Origin: Neobacillus rhizophilus
GTDB lineage: Bacteria > Bacillota > Bacilli > Bacillales > Cytobacillaceae
Direction: 5' to 3'
NCBI RefSeq assembly: GCF_018343535.1
Contig: NZ_JAGYPF010000004.1
Location: forward strand, 393,666 to 457,665
Length of the DNA: 64,000 bases
In this document: positions 9,632 through 18,838 of the stretch, in pieces
Position numbering within the stretch: position 1 is the first letter of the stretch
How the letters are laid out: each line of letters begins with the position of its first letter
Made by a program: the position numbers and the translations under genes
The notes under the pieces: generated by a model
Told to the model about the DNA's origin: nothing
The model's database searches: none
Seen by the model: only the letters and a program-made list of their open reading frames with translations

Positions 9632-12319
9632 TTGAAAAAATATAGAAAGTATCTCGGGATTTTGACAATAGCCACAATTTTATCTGGCACAGTTAATTTC
9701 CCTTTTAGTAGTTTAGCTGCTGAAACGAATGGTGAGATGGAACGTATTACCGAAAAAGTAGATCCTACAAAGCCAGTTGCTGATGAACTCATATTGGCAG
9801 TTATCGGTGATTATGGCGGTTGTGGAGTTGGCAATTGTGAAGGTGAACAACAGGTGGCCGATATGGTTCATTCGTGGAATCCAGATTACATATTAACTGT
9901 TGGGGATAATACTTATCAACGTGGACTGCCAGAAGAAGTAGAAAAAGCACAAGAAGCATATATAGAAGATATCAAAGCAGGCAAATTTTTCCCTATCATG
10001 GGCAACCACGATTATGGAAACGGCTGTACCATGGAAAGTGTTCAACCAAGTATTGATAAATTTGGGGTCCCGGTTTCATATGTAGCTGGATTTGGCATCG
10101 GCTTGGTTGATTTCGTAAACCCAGATGCAAACTGTAATAAATCAACCGGCGAGCAAATGCCTCCAATTTATGATGCATATAAGAACACGGTTGACAATAG
10201 TCAAGCAGAATGGGTCATTGTAGGGGAGCATCAACCGGTTTATTCATCTGGAAAAGCAGGAAATAATTTTGATCGTTCATGGGTTATGACGCCAGGTGTC
10301 GACTTGATATTAGCGGGACATGATCATCATGCAGAACATATTGAAACGAAAGATGGCTATAACATCGTGATTTCAGGAAATGGCGGGAATGGTACCACTC
10401 CTATATTTTCCCCGGTAGATGGAAGTTTGTTTCGTGATGATAAGAATTTAGGTGCTGTTCGTCTTACGGTGAGGAAAGAGGAATTAAAAGTAGAATATCT
10501 TACACTTTCTGGTAAGGATCAGTACGAATTTACATTGAAAAAGGATAAAGCAACCGGTAAGGCATATATTGCTGATCGTATGGAATGGGTCGATCCTAAC
10601 CCAAATCCAGGTGTAAAACCGGTTCCGAATAAATACAGTGTGTCAATGGATTTTGATGATACAACTGCTCCAGATGGTTTATCCTATCAGAATTATCAAG
10701 ATGGACCAGTTAGTGAAGTCACGATAGATGGCAGAAAGGCCCTTCAGCTTGAAAAAAATCCTATGGGCGGCGGCAATCACGCCTACTTATTTGTAGATGA
10801 CAAATCTATCCTGGGAGGACCTTATCATGCGAAAGTAACCATTGAATATCGTTCACCAAAATCAGGTTCTTTTAGTCTTCAATACGAGTCGGCCGACTCA
10901 GGATCAGCTTATCAAAAATCGCAATCTATTAATATTACGAGTGATGAAATAAACCAATGGAAAACTGCGACACTAGAAATACCAGATATAAAATTTACGA
11001 ATCGCCAAAATAATGGTGCAGATATGCGTCTTTTAGCAGCTAATAACCTGCCGCTGCTTATTGGATCAATGAAGCTTGAAATCGTTCCTGACGAGCCAGC
11101 AAAGTTTGTTTCTATGGATTTTGACAGTGAGCCAAATGGATTAACTTGGATTCCGTACGAAAGTGGTCCAGCTCACGAAATTATTATTGATGGCAGAACG
11201 GTATTACAAGTCGATAAAAATATGTTTAATCAAGGAAATAACCTTTATCTGTCAGTCGACGATCGATATATTTATGGAGGACCATATAATAGTCGTGCCA
11301 CAATTGAATATCGTTCACCTGTCGCTGGTACTTTTACACTTCAATATGAATCAGCTGAAACAGGAGCTGCCTATCAACCTGCGCAAAAAGTTACCATTAA
11401 GGAAGAAGATATTAATAAATGGCAAACTGTAACCATTGATATGCCACAAGCAAAGTTTACCAATCGTCAAAATGGTAATGCAGACTTTAGAATTGTTGGT
11501 GCTAAAAATTTACCGTTTATCATTGGTTCTATGAAAATAGAGATTGTTGACGGAAAAAGTGAATCTAATAAACTTGCAATGGAAGCAGTAGTCAAAGCAC
11601 AGGAGTTAGCAGGAGCCGTATTGGATAAGCAAGAAAAGATTGATGCCGTTGTCAACGCAGTCAATCATGCGAGAGCTTTAATTGAAGAGCTAGAAGATGG
11701 TGAAAATAAATTTGAGTTACAAGTTCGTTTAACTATAGTTTCCGCTAAAGTAAATCAAGCACAAGAAGTCTTAAATCTAAAGCTAGCAAAAGAAGCAGTG
11801 GGGCAAGCTGAACAATCACCTTCTGAAGAAAGTATTGAAAAGGCGCAACAAGCAGTTGATCAATTAGCAGACGGTACAGACAAAAATACATTACTTGAAC
11901 GACTATTAATCGTCAAAACAATCGTACAAGCAGAGCAAGTAATTAATACATTGTTAGATTCTAGGCTCGAAAGTGCAGCAGAAGTTGATAACGATCTTGT
12001 TACACTTGAAACTGCAAATAAATTAGTCGAAGAAATCCCTAATAATCAACGGGGTATTTTAACTGAAAATCTTCAAAAAGCAGAAGACAAGATTGTAGAT
12101 GAAATGAAATCCATTCTTGGTCAAAAGAACAACGGAAAGCCAGAGCGTTTAAAAGAAACATGGTTAAATTTACTTATAACAAATACAATACATCAGCTGG
12201 ATGGACAAGCAAAAACTGATGTTAACAAAATCCACCAATCCATAATGAAGATTGTAAAGGAACAAGCAACGGGTAGTGAAGTTAGAGAAACGATTGAAAA
12301 GCTAATTTCGAAAGATTAG
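9632..12319 (+). CDS. Secreted metallophosphoesterase with tandem beta domains and helical tail
   Basis: An 895-residue exported protein. TTG 9632 (LKKYRK..) follows AGGAGAGG and starts a typical signal peptide cleaved near SLAA. Residues about 50-300 form a calcineurin-like phosphoesterase: GDYGG, GDNTYQ, GNHDYG, GEHQPVY and GHDHH carry the dinuclear metal ligands (purple acid phosphatase-like order). Then come two tandem copies of a roughly 155-residue beta domain (SMDFD..GL....GG(P)Y..TIEYRSP), probably carbohydrate- or surface-binding, and a helical C-terminus of about 250 residues. No LPXTG or transmembrane anchor is seen. The Pho box upstream argues for induction under phosphate starvation. 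Confidence 0.85.
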   Translation: MKKYRKYLGILTIATILSGTVNFPFSSLAAETNGEMERITEKVDPTKPVADELILAVIGDYGGCGVGNCEGEQQVADMVHSWNPDYILTVGDNTYQRGLPEEVEKAQEAYIEDIKAGKFFPIMGNHDYGNGCTMESVQPSIDKFGVPVSYVAGFGIGLVDFVNPDANCNKSTGEQMPPIYDAYKNTVDNSQAEWVIVGEHQPVYSSGKAGNNFDRSWVMTPGVDLILAGHDHHAEHIETKDGYNIVISGNGGNGTTPIFSPVDGSLFRDDKNLGAVRLTVRKEELKVEYLTLSGKDQYEFTLKKDKATGKAYIADRMEWVDPNPNPGVKPVPNKYSVSMDFDDTTAPDGLSYQNYQDGPVSEVTIDGRKALQLEKNPMGGGNHAYLFVDDKSILGGPYHAKVTIEYRSPKSGSFSLQYESADSGSAYQKSQSINITSDEINQWKTATLEIPDIKFTNRQNNGADMRLLAANNLPLLIGSMKLEIVPDEPAKFVSMDFDSEPNGLTWIPYESGPAHEIIIDGRTVLQVDKNMFNQGNNLYLSVDDRYIYGGPYNSRATIEYRSPVAGTFTLQYESAETGAAYQPAQKVTIKEEDINKWQTVTIDMPQAKFTNRQNGNADFRIVGAKNLPFIIGSMKIEIVDGKSESNKLAMEAVVKAQELAGAVLDKQEKIDAVVNAVNHARALIEELEDGENKFELQVRLTIVSAKVNQAQEVLNLKLAKEAVGQAEQSPSEESIEKAQQAVDQLADGTDKNTLLERLLIVKTIVQAEQVINTLLDSRLESAAEVDNDLVTLETANKLVEEIPNNQRGILTENLQKAEDKIVDEMKSILGQKNNGKPERLKETWLNLLITNTIHQLDGQAKTDVNKIHQSIMKIVKEQATGSEVRETIEKLISKD

Positions 12320-12355
12320 TATTGTGTTTAATGAAAACTATCTTTAATAACTAGT

Positions 12356-12393
12356 AAAAAAGTGTATGGAGTACTGACTTCATGCACTTTTTT
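12356..12393 (+). terminator. Rho-independent terminator
   Basis: AAAAAGTG.ATG / CAT.CACTTTTTT stem 37 bp after the phosphoesterase stop. Confidence 0.75.
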
Positions 12394-12583
12394 AATTTTA
12401 TGGTTTTATTAAAGATTAATGTTGACTTTATTGTTAACTCAAATTTTTGCATAAAGAAGCGCTTCAGGAATAGTTTTTAATAGTAGGTATAAAAATGCTT
12501 TTTAATGAATTTAATAGCGTTAGAAAAGATTGAAGATATAGAAACTTATAGCATCTTTGACAGGGGAGAAGGTGGATGGTCAA

Positions 12584-13042
12584 ATGTTTTTAATGAAAAG
12601 GAATTCTTGGTGTGTCGTTCTGGGCATAATTTGGACACTTATTTTTGCAGGAATGAGCTTTTATTGGGCAATGGGTGGCTTAATGGGGGTTAGATCTTTA
12701 GGTGGTTCCATTTACGAGATGTCCTTAAACCCTTCGCCCTCATTTATGGCCATCGTTTGGCTTACTGGTTTCATTAAATTATTCGGTGTCATCTTCCTTT
12801 TAATGCTGATTATTCGTTGGAAAAAACAAATCATGAACAGAATGCTTTATTACACGGCAAAAATTGGAGGGGCATTTTTGTTCTTGTACGGGTTTCTAAA
12901 TTTCATCACAATTCTATTAAATGCATTTCATATTCTGGAATTTAACCTGGGCCCATATGCTACCTTTTGGAGACTAATCTTTTGGGAACCATACTGGATG
13001 GTTGGTGGGGTTTTTTATTTTTTTTCCGTCAAAAGAATTTAA
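12584..13042 (+). CDS. DUF3995-type small integral membrane protein
   Basis: A 152-residue protein with four hydrophobic helices; WCVVLGIIWTLIFAGMSFYW, GGLMG and the Trp-rich C-terminus resemble DUF3995 membrane proteins. Function unknown. The frame is open from 12557; ATG 12584 is chosen because AGGTGG lies at a usable distance. Not part of an evident operon. Confidence 0.65.
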   Translation: MFLMKRNSWCVVLGIIWTLIFAGMSFYWAMGGLMGVRSLGGSIYEMSLNPSPSFMAIVWLTGFIKLFGVIFLLMLIIRWKKQIMNRMLYYTAKIGGAFLFLYGFLNFITILLNAFHILEFNLGPYATFWRLIFWEPYWMVGGVFYFFSVKRI

Positions 13043-13114
13043 ATAAATATAATCATCAATACGAAAGGGTGCAAGATTATTGTTGTCGAGTTTAATCATA
13101 TGAACTATTTCTTT

Positions 13115-13207
13115 TTATTCATCGAAATTCTCATCTTGTCGTTTTGTTCGTAAGTAATAAATATAAATTAGTGGCACAAGACCACAAAAAAATAATATTC
13201 CAGCCAT
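13115..13207 (-). CDS. Possible 30-residue membrane peptide
   Basis: MAGILFFCGLVPLIYIYYLR begins a single hydrophobic helix followed by a charged tail ending DENFDE. A GGGG sits 6 bp before the ATG; the frame also extends to ATG 13246. Too short for family assignment. The helix-plus-charged-tail layout resembles bacterial small membrane proteins, but chance coding cannot be excluded. Confidence 0.35.
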   Translation of the reverse strand: MAGILFFCGLVPLIYIYYLRTKRQDENFDE

Positions 13208-13438
13208 AATTACCCCATTAAATTCCGAGAACAGCAGAAAAACCATATTTCACTTATTCTTGAAGTACATAGCTTCGAAGTGGCAAATGAAACTTCATTG
13301 ATTTAGTTAACCGTGAAATTCACTTTTGCACGCACTGGAGTGAAAGAAGAATTAAATTTAATCTCGAGAATTTAAAGGAAATTATAAGAGTTTTATTGAA
13401 AAAAATGAGGAAATCCGTTTTAAAGGAGGGATATTTGA

Positions 13439-13981
13439 ATGGCAAAATTGATTTATCATATTGCAATTACACTTGATAATTTTATTGCAGATTTGAATGG
13501 AGTAGCTGACGATTCTATATTTTTAAACGAGGGTGATCATGTTACAGATTTCATAACCGATATTCAGGAATATGATGCAGTATTAATGGGTGGAAAAACG
13601 TATGAGTACGGCTTTCAATTTGGTCTTAAGCCGGGTGAGCCTAGCCCTTATAAGTTGAAGCATTATATTTTCTCAAGCACCATGCAGTTTGAATCAAACG
13701 ATGAAGTGAAATTAATTAAAAATAACGCGATAAGCTTTATTCAGGATCTCAAAATGAAGGAAGATGGAAAGTTGTGGCTCTGTGGGGGAGGTAAACTGGC
13801 GGGTTCATTAATACAGCATAAACTTATTGACCAATTAGTCTTAAAGGTTAACCCTGTAATGATTGGCACGGGGATACCTCTATTTGGCAATGTTCAACCT
13901 CGTTTTAATTTGGAATTAGTTAGCATGAAACAATATTCGAACGGAGTCCTAAAACCAACATATAATATTATTTATTCTTAG
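13439..13981 (+). CDS. Dihydrofolate reductase-like (RibD C-terminal) family protein
   Basis: A 180-residue soluble protein with the RibD_C/DHFR-like fold: N-terminal IAITLDNFIAD, VLMGGKTYEYG (nucleotide-binding loop) and LWLCGGGKLAGSLI. Relatives such as YyaP/YwjB are NADPH-dependent reductases of uncertain substrate, not true DHFR. RBS AAAGGAGGG precedes the ATG. Confidence 0.85.
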   Translation: MAKLIYHIAITLDNFIADLNGVADDSIFLNEGDHVTDFITDIQEYDAVLMGGKTYEYGFQFGLKPGEPSPYKLKHYIFSSTMQFESNDEVKLIKNNAISFIQDLKMKEDGKLWLCGGGKLAGSLIQHKLIDQLVLKVNPVMIGTGIPLFGNVQPRFNLELVSMKQYSNGVLKPTYNIIYS

Positions 13982-14047
13982 CAATAAAAGTTAAAAATCA
14001 AGTGTTGATTGATCCCTTACTTATTATAATTTACGAGGAGTATGAAG

Positions 14048-14503
14048 ATGGAATTACAGACAGAAAGACTAAAAATTGTTCCTTGCACAGATGAATTATT
14101 ATCAACGATTTCACCAGAAGATTACAAAATAGGCCCTCATATAAAGATGTTTTTGGAAAAACTTAAAGAGGATTCTACTCAATTTGGTTGGGGTGTTTGG
14201 CTAGTTATCAATAAAGAAAACAATACGATTATTGGGGATATTGGATTTAAAGGTAAACCCAATTCAGAAAATACGGTTGAAGTAGGATATGGAATCATAC
14301 CTTCAGCACAAAACAAAGGTTATGCAACTGAGGCTGTAAATGAAATTATTAATTGGGCGTTTACAAATGATCATGTAGATAAAGTAGTTGCTGAGTGCCT
14401 ACATGATAATATTCCATCCATTAAAGTGTTAGAAAAGTTGAAAATGAATAAAATTGGAACTGTGAATGATATGTTAAAATGGGAATTAAAAAAGGTGAGA
14501 TGA
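14048..14503 (+). CDS. GNAT family N-acetyltransferase
   Basis: A 151-residue acetyltransferase_3-type GNAT. The acetyl-CoA loop QNKGYATEA and the C-terminal NIPSIKVLEKL are visible. ATG 14048 has AGGAG 7 bp upstream; ATG 14042 is too close. Substrate unknown. Confidence 0.85.
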   Translation: MELQTERLKIVPCTDELLSTISPEDYKIGPHIKMFLEKLKEDSTQFGWGVWLVINKENNTIIGDIGFKGKPNSENTVEVGYGIIPSAQNKGYATEAVNEIINWAFTNDHVDKVVAECLHDNIPSIKVLEKLKMNKIGTVNDMLKWELKKVR

Positions 14504-14550
14504 AATCATTGAATTACGCTATAATTAAATTTTAAAGGGGGTGCGTACAG

Positions 14551-14643
14551 ATGGAGAATCACGTTAGATTGTCTGGTACTTCTTTCACTCATGCAAAGCC
14601 AATTATTGGAAAGGCGATACTTTGCATGGGGCGAAACATTTAA
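14551..14643 (+). CDS. Possible 30-residue ORF, unrecognised
   Basis: MENHVRLSGTSFTHAKPIIG starts a short reading frame behind a strong RBS (AAAGGGGGTG). It may be a truncated N-terminus or leader for the gene at 14723. Only the RBS supports it. Confidence 0.25.
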   Translation: MENHVRLSGTSFTHAKPIIGKAILCMGRNI

Positions 14644-14722
14644 TTTTATCGCTGAAAAAGCTTTTCTAATATTTTGGCTTTGCACCTTATTTTATTCAAA
14701 ATCAAATAAGGGGCGAGCAATA

Positions 14723-14992
14723 TTGAAGTATATGAATGCAAGCAAAGTTCTACCAGAAAAGCTAATTGTCGAAATCCAAAAGTATATTCAAGGGGAAACC
14801 CTTTATATTCCTAAACAGGAAACGGAGTACCGGAAATGGGGAACTTCAAGTGGAGGAAGAGGGTTGCTGGACCGCCGAAATACCGACATTAGAAATTCTT
14901 TTATTAGTGGCAGCAGCATTCAGCAACTGGCTGACGAGTATTATCTTTCACCTGAAACGATTAAGAAAATTGTCTATTCACATAAAAAGTAG
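14723..14992 (+). CDS. CD3324-type small helix-turn-helix protein
   Basis: An 89-residue protein: N-terminal KVLPEKLIVEIQKYIQGETLY, central (Y)RKWG and a C-terminal helix-turn-helix (SIQQLADEYYLSPETIKKIV), matching the CD3324 family. Probably a DNA-binding protein; targets unknown. TTG 14723 follows AAGGGGCGAG with 7-bp spacing; ATG 14732 is the alternative. A terminator follows 4 bp after the stop. Confidence 0.7.
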   Translation: MKYMNASKVLPEKLIVEIQKYIQGETLYIPKQETEYRKWGTSSGGRGLLDRRNTDIRNSFISGSSIQQLADEYYLSPETIKKIVYSHKK

Positions 14993-14995
14993 GGG

Positions 14996-15034
14996 AACAG
15001 CACTGGTGAAAATCCTTCATCAGTGCTGTTTTTA
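14996..15034 (+). terminator. Rho-independent terminator
   Basis: Perfect stem AACAGCACTG/CAGTGCTGTT with a T5 tail. Confidence 0.85.
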
Positions 15035-15135
15035 TGTAAAAAACATTTCTAAGTCATTTTATCCATTTTTGAAGTTTCAAATATTTTTTAAAATAAGTGT
15101 AAAGAGCTTTAGCAAAATGAATGGAGATAGAAGAG

Positions 15136-15786
15136 ATGACTGAAAAATTTATTAAAAATGAACAATTAAATTATATAAAAAAACAGATTGCTGTAATTAG
15201 GGACAGTACCAAAAAAAACGTACCCCAAAACGTTTTGGCAGCTGTGATTGACTTAGGCAATGCCAAAATTTCCGACCTATTTCCAAATGCCACTTTGGAA
15301 CAACAAGAAATGTTGGATCTTTCGAGACTGAAAACAGATAAAGAGTATGAGCAATATATCCAGCATCTTTCGGACTATTTGCTGCCTTTTCCAAAAATCA
15401 CCGAACAGCAATTGAAAAAAATGTTTCCGAAACAAAAAAAATTAAAGATGCCTGATTTATCAAATATAGACCACAGCCAACTGACCTATTTAAGCTGGAA
15501 CGACCTAAGATCCAATAAGAAATTTATAGTATATGAGCTGGAGGGGAAAAAGGTCGGCATTGAATGCGAATTTGCACCGACTAGTAAAAAAAATCTTTGT
15601 TCCTTCTGCAATTGCTTTGGTGAGGTTGCCTATTTTTCTACTGTAACAAAAGCGAAAAAATCAAAGAACCCAGATTATTACAAGTCCATTGGAAATCTTA
15701 TTTGTGCCGATAGCAGAGAATGCAATAAAAATATAACCGATGTTGAATATTTAACAACTTTTCTAAAAGACTCACAAGGAATATGA
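15136..15786 (+). CDS. FusB/FusC-like EF-G-binding protein
   Basis: A 216-residue two-domain protein: an N-terminal helical bundle (KNEQLNYIKKQI, LFPNATLEQQEML) and a C-terminal zinc-binding domain with CSFCNCF and CADSRECN giving the Cys ligands. This is the FusB/FusC/FusD architecture, proteins that bind EF-G and release it from fusidic-acid-stalled ribosomes. Chromosomal homologs in Bacillus are widespread and resistance is not assured. ATG 15136 was preferred to 15121 because GGAGATAG precedes it. Confidence 0.85.
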   Translation: MTEKFIKNEQLNYIKKQIAVIRDSTKKNVPQNVLAAVIDLGNAKISDLFPNATLEQQEMLDLSRLKTDKEYEQYIQHLSDYLLPFPKITEQQLKKMFPKQKKLKMPDLSNIDHSQLTYLSWNDLRSNKKFIVYELEGKKVGIECEFAPTSKKNLCSFCNCFGEVAYFSTVTKAKKSKNPDYYKSIGNLICADSRECNKNITDVEYLTTFLKDSQGI

Positions 15787-15828
15787 ATACAGCCCATTTT
15801 GCCTCTGCTCCAATAAATTAAAGTTTTG

Positions 15829-15861
15829 AAAAATTCCCTCTAAAAATTTGAGGGAATTTTT
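15829..15861. terminator. Bidirectional terminator between convergent genes
   Basis: Perfect 12-bp stem AAAAATTCCCTC/GAGGGAATTTTT between the fusB-like gene and the epimerase gene; T runs on both strands. Confidence 0.85.
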
Positions 15862-16871
15862 CAGGACTTTAAATGATATTTTTTATACCAATCTACAAAT
15901 TGGCCTAATCCTAATTCTAATGGTGTAGCAGGATAGAAGCCTACATCATTTTGCAAACTTGTAATATCTGCATAGGTCTCTTTAACATCTCCTGGCTGCA
16001 TAGGTAATAATTCTACAATTGCTTTTTTGCCAATTAGCTTTTCTAATATCTGAATAAATACCATTAATTTTACAGGATTATTGTTGCCAATGTTATAAAT
16101 CCTATAGGGTGCATAGCTTGAGCTCGGGTCAGGGTTATTTCTATCCCAATTATTATTGGATTTGGGTGGATGATCTAGTAATTTAATAATCCCTTTCACG
16201 ATATCATCAATAAAAGTGAAGTCTCTGCTCATATCACCATTATTAAATACTTTTAAAGTTTTCCCATCTATAATATCTTTGGTAAAAGAATAATAGGCCA
16301 TATCGGGTCTTCCCCAAGGCCCATACACTGTAAAGAAACGAAGGCCTGTGGTTGGAATATTAAATAAATGGCTATACGTATGAGCCATTAACTCATTTGA
16401 TTTTTTTGTAGCAGCATATAGACTTACGGGGTGATCGACAGAGTCTTTTGTAGAGAATGGAATGTTTGAATTTGCTCCATAAACAGAACTTGAAGATGCA
16501 TAAATTAAATGTTCTACCTGATAGTGCCTGCAAGCCTCTAAAATATTTGTAAACCCCAATAAGTTTGAATGAACGTAAGAATGAGGATTGGTAAGACTAT
16601 AACGGACTCCAGCTTGAGCTGCCAAATTGATTACAATATTGATCGTATTACTTTTAAATATTTGTATTAGCGATTCTTGATTTGCCAAATCTATTTTATA
16701 AAATTTGAAATTAGCGTTTTTTTTCAGTATATTTAACCGATCATTCTTTAACCGAACATCGTAATATTCATTAAGATTATCTACACCGATAACATGATAA
16801 TTTTCATCTAACAAACGTTTAGAAAGATGAAACCCAATAAATCCAGCCGCTCCTGTCACTAAAATATTCAT
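15861..16871 (-). CDS. NAD-dependent sugar epimerase (UDP-glucuronate 4-epimerase / YtcB-like)
   Basis: A 336-residue extended SDR: Rossmann motif GAAGFIG (7-13), Ser residues in YASSSSVYG and the catalytic [11 protein letters not shown] (Tyr-x3-Lys). The sequence [15 protein letters not shown] is typical of UDP-glucuronate 4-epimerases. Its location downstream of cotSA/cotS homologs mirrors the Bacillus ytcABC-cotSA region, so it probably supplies a nucleotide sugar for spore coat polysaccharide. A hairpin at 16904-16944 separates it from cotSA. Confidence 0.85.
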   Translation of the reverse strand: MNILVTGAAGFIGFHLSKRLLDENYHVIGVDNLNEYYDVRLKNDRLNILKKNANFKFYKIDLANQESLIQIFKSNTINIVINLAAQAGVRYSLTNPHSYVHSNLLGFTNILEACRHYQVEHLIYASSSSVYGANSNIPFSTKDSVDHPVSLYAATKKSNELMAHTYSHLFNIPTTGLRFFTVYGPWGRPDMAYYSFTKDIIDGKTLKVFNNGDMSRDFTFIDDIVKGIIKLLDHPPKSNNNWDRNNPDPSSSYAPYRIYNIGNNNPVKLMVFIQILEKLIGKKAIVELLPMQPGDVKETYADITSLQNDVGFYPATPLELGLGQFVDWYKKYHLKS

Positions 16872-16903
16872 TGTTTTCTATTGCTCCTTTCTTACGATCT
16901 TTC

Positions 16904-16944
16904 AAAAAATCAAGGTGCCATTTGTAATGCACCTTGATTTTTTT
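16904..16944. terminator. Bidirectional terminator between cotSA-like and epimerase genes
   Basis: Stem AAAAAATCAAGGTGC/GCACCTTGATTTTTT with a 10-base loop. It may end the CotS-CotSA transcript, leaving the epimerase on its own promoter or as a partial readthrough product. Confidence 0.8.
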
Positions 16945-17077
16945 AGACGTTTAACTACATCGATTGAATTATTTAAATGATTAGTCGGTTTTTTAATGCT
17001 TCTTTTGTCGGTTACCTTTTGTGTGATTTATCATATACTCTTAATCCTTTTTACCCTTTGGTTTCACTCATCTTAAA

Positions 17078-18838
17078 TTATATATACCCCTCATATTTTT
17101 TGATTTTATCTTTTTTGTCGTTATTCTCTTTGTTTTTATCTTTTTTGTCGTTGTTCTCTTTGTTCTTATCTTTTTTGTCGTTATTCTCTTTGTTTTTATC
17201 TTTTTTGTTGTTATTCTCTTTGTTTTTATCTTTTTTGTCGTTGTTCTCTTTGTTCTTATCTTTTTTGTCGTTATTCTCTTTGTTTTTATCTTTTTTGTTG
17301 TTATTCTCTTTGTTTTTATCTTTTTTGTTGTTATTCTCTTTGTTTTTATCTTTTTTGTCTTTATCTTTTTGGTTTTTATCTTTTTTGTCTTTATCTTTTT
17401 GGTTTTTATCTTTTTTGTCTTTATCTTTTTGGTTTTTATCTTTTTTGTCTTTATCTTTTTGGTTTTTATCCTTTTTGTCTTTTTTCTTTTTGACTTTATC
17501 CTTTTTGTCCTTTTCTTTGTACTGCTTTTTCTTCTTCTTTTTCTCTTTTTCATCATTTGAATCATATAAGGATAAATTGCTTGTTTGTTTACTACCAAGT
17601 ACCTCTCCATATTCGCTATTTAGAGGAATTAAATTTGGGGGATTTTCAACTTCTGGGGCTACATATCCATCTGGCAGCGGTGCAGAAAGAGGCGTTTCCA
17701 GCGTAAGCCTCCAAACTTCCATAATTTCATCTGCTACTCGAGAAAAGTTATAATTACTTATAGCGAGTTCTCTTCCTCTTTTTCCCATACTTTGCATTAA
17801 TGATTTATTTGATAATATTTCAGAAATCTTTTCTGCAAAATTTGCCGGGTCTTCTGGATTTTCGACTACAAAGCCATTTTCCCCTAAATTAATTACCTCT
17901 GGGTTTCCTCCTCTTGCCGTTGTCACAATAGGAAGGCCGGCAGCCATGGCTTCGTAATGAACTCGTGCAAGTGGTTCTTGCCAAAGGGACGTACAAACAA
18001 ATAAATCGGCGGCCGCAAACCAATTTTGAATTTCAGCTGGTGATACGAAGCCTGTTGTCACAACAGGAACGTCTTGTTGTTTCGCTAAAGAGCGAACATA
18101 GGCTACATAATCGGTTACTTTGTTCTGACTAAACCAATTGCTTCCTACTATAACTAAAGCTAAGTTTTTGAATTTTTTTGTAAGCAGCGGTAATGCCCGG
18201 ATTAAACGATCTACTCCTTTGTTTTCGGAAAGTCTCCCGGCAAATAGGATAACGTTCTTATTTTCTAAGCCATGTTCTTTGCGAAGTCGATTTCGAATAG
18301 ATTCTATTTTGGAATGATTACCAGGTAAAAACCTCTCAGAATCAACGCCTGAATAAATAGTTCGGAGCTTTGATGATGCCTGGGGATAGAGGTTTCGGAT
18401 GACATTCCCCACATAGTTACTGACTGTAACGATCATTGAGACTTCATTTATTGCTGCATTTGCTTCATTTGGTTCAATTTTTTCAAGATTAAACATATCA
18501 TTGTGCATGCTAAGGATAATTTTGGATTGAGGTGCCATTTTTCGAATCGGCATAACCAGACGAGGACGATTAAAAATATGAATAATGTCGAAAGAATTGG
18601 AGGCTAAAAATTGAACGATTCCTTGCTGATAGAGTGCTAATAATTTTCCTGGTACCCGGACATATTTAATTCCATCTTTGATTTCTTCATTAGGAAGCGA
18701 TGGGTCCGTTATACCTAAAACAGTAATATTATAAGACCTTGCTAGGTATGGCAGACTTCCAGAAATATAGGTTTGAATGGCCCCTCCCAGGACAGGAGGT
18801 ACTGGAAGTTTTTCAGTAGCGATCATTAAAATATTCAT
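17078..18838 (-). CDS. cotSA: Spore coat glycosyltransferase CotSA-like (GT4) with long Lys-rich repeat tail
   Basis: A 586-residue protein. Residues 1-385 are a complete GT-B, family 4 glycosyltransferase: PPVLGGAIQTY near the N-terminus, GRLSENKGVDRL in the donor domain, and QEPLARVHYEAMAAGLP for the EX7E motif. It resembles Bacillus CotSA (about 377 aa). Residues about 431-580 are an added tail of decapeptides: four of NQKDKDKKDK then eight of NKENN(N/D)KKDK, ending KKYEGYI. The start overlaps the CotS gene by 4 bp, so the two are translationally coupled. The tail is not part of the family and is the most unusual feature. Confidence 0.85.
   Translation of the reverse strand: MNILMIATEKLPVPPVLGGAIQTYISGSLPYLARSYNITVLGITDPSLPNEEIKDGIKYVRVPGKLLALYQQGIVQFLASNSFDIIHIFNRPRLVMPIRKMAPQSKIILSMHNDMFNLEKIEPNEANAAINEVSMIVTVSNYVGNVIRNLYPQASSKLRTIYSGVDSERFLPGNHSKIESIRNRLRKEHGLENKNVILFAGRLSENKGVDRLIRALPLLTKKFKNLALVIVGSNWFSQNKVTDYVAYVRSLAKQQDVPVVTTGFVSPAEIQNWFAAADLFVCTSLWQEPLARVHYEAMAAGLPIVTTARGGNPEVINLGENGFVVENPEDPANFAEKISEILSNKSLMQSMGKRGRELAISNYNFSRVADEIMEVWRLTLETPLSAPLPDGYVAPEVENPPNLIPLNSEYGEVLGSKQTSNLSLYDSNDEKEKKKKKKQYKEKDKKDKVKKKKDKKDKNQKDKDKKDKNQKDKDKKDKNQKDKDKKDKNQKDKDKKDKNKENNNKKDKNKENNNKKDKNKENNDKKDKNKENNDKKDKNKENNNKKDKNKENNDKKDKNKENNDKKDKNKENNDKKDKIKKYEGYI
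17111..17470 (-). repeat. 30-bp tandem repeat inside the cotSA-like gene
   Basis: Twelve 30-bp units encode the decapeptides of the CotSA tail. Two subtypes lie in blocks, four of one then eight of the other. Units are nearly identical at DNA level, so slippage should vary copy number while keeping frame. Confidence 0.9.

Noticed and set aside
17068..17753. Long plus-strand and alternate minus-strand frames over the CotSA tail
   Set aside because: Low-complexity shadows of the 30-bp repeat; the CotSA frame continues a complete glycosyltransferase.
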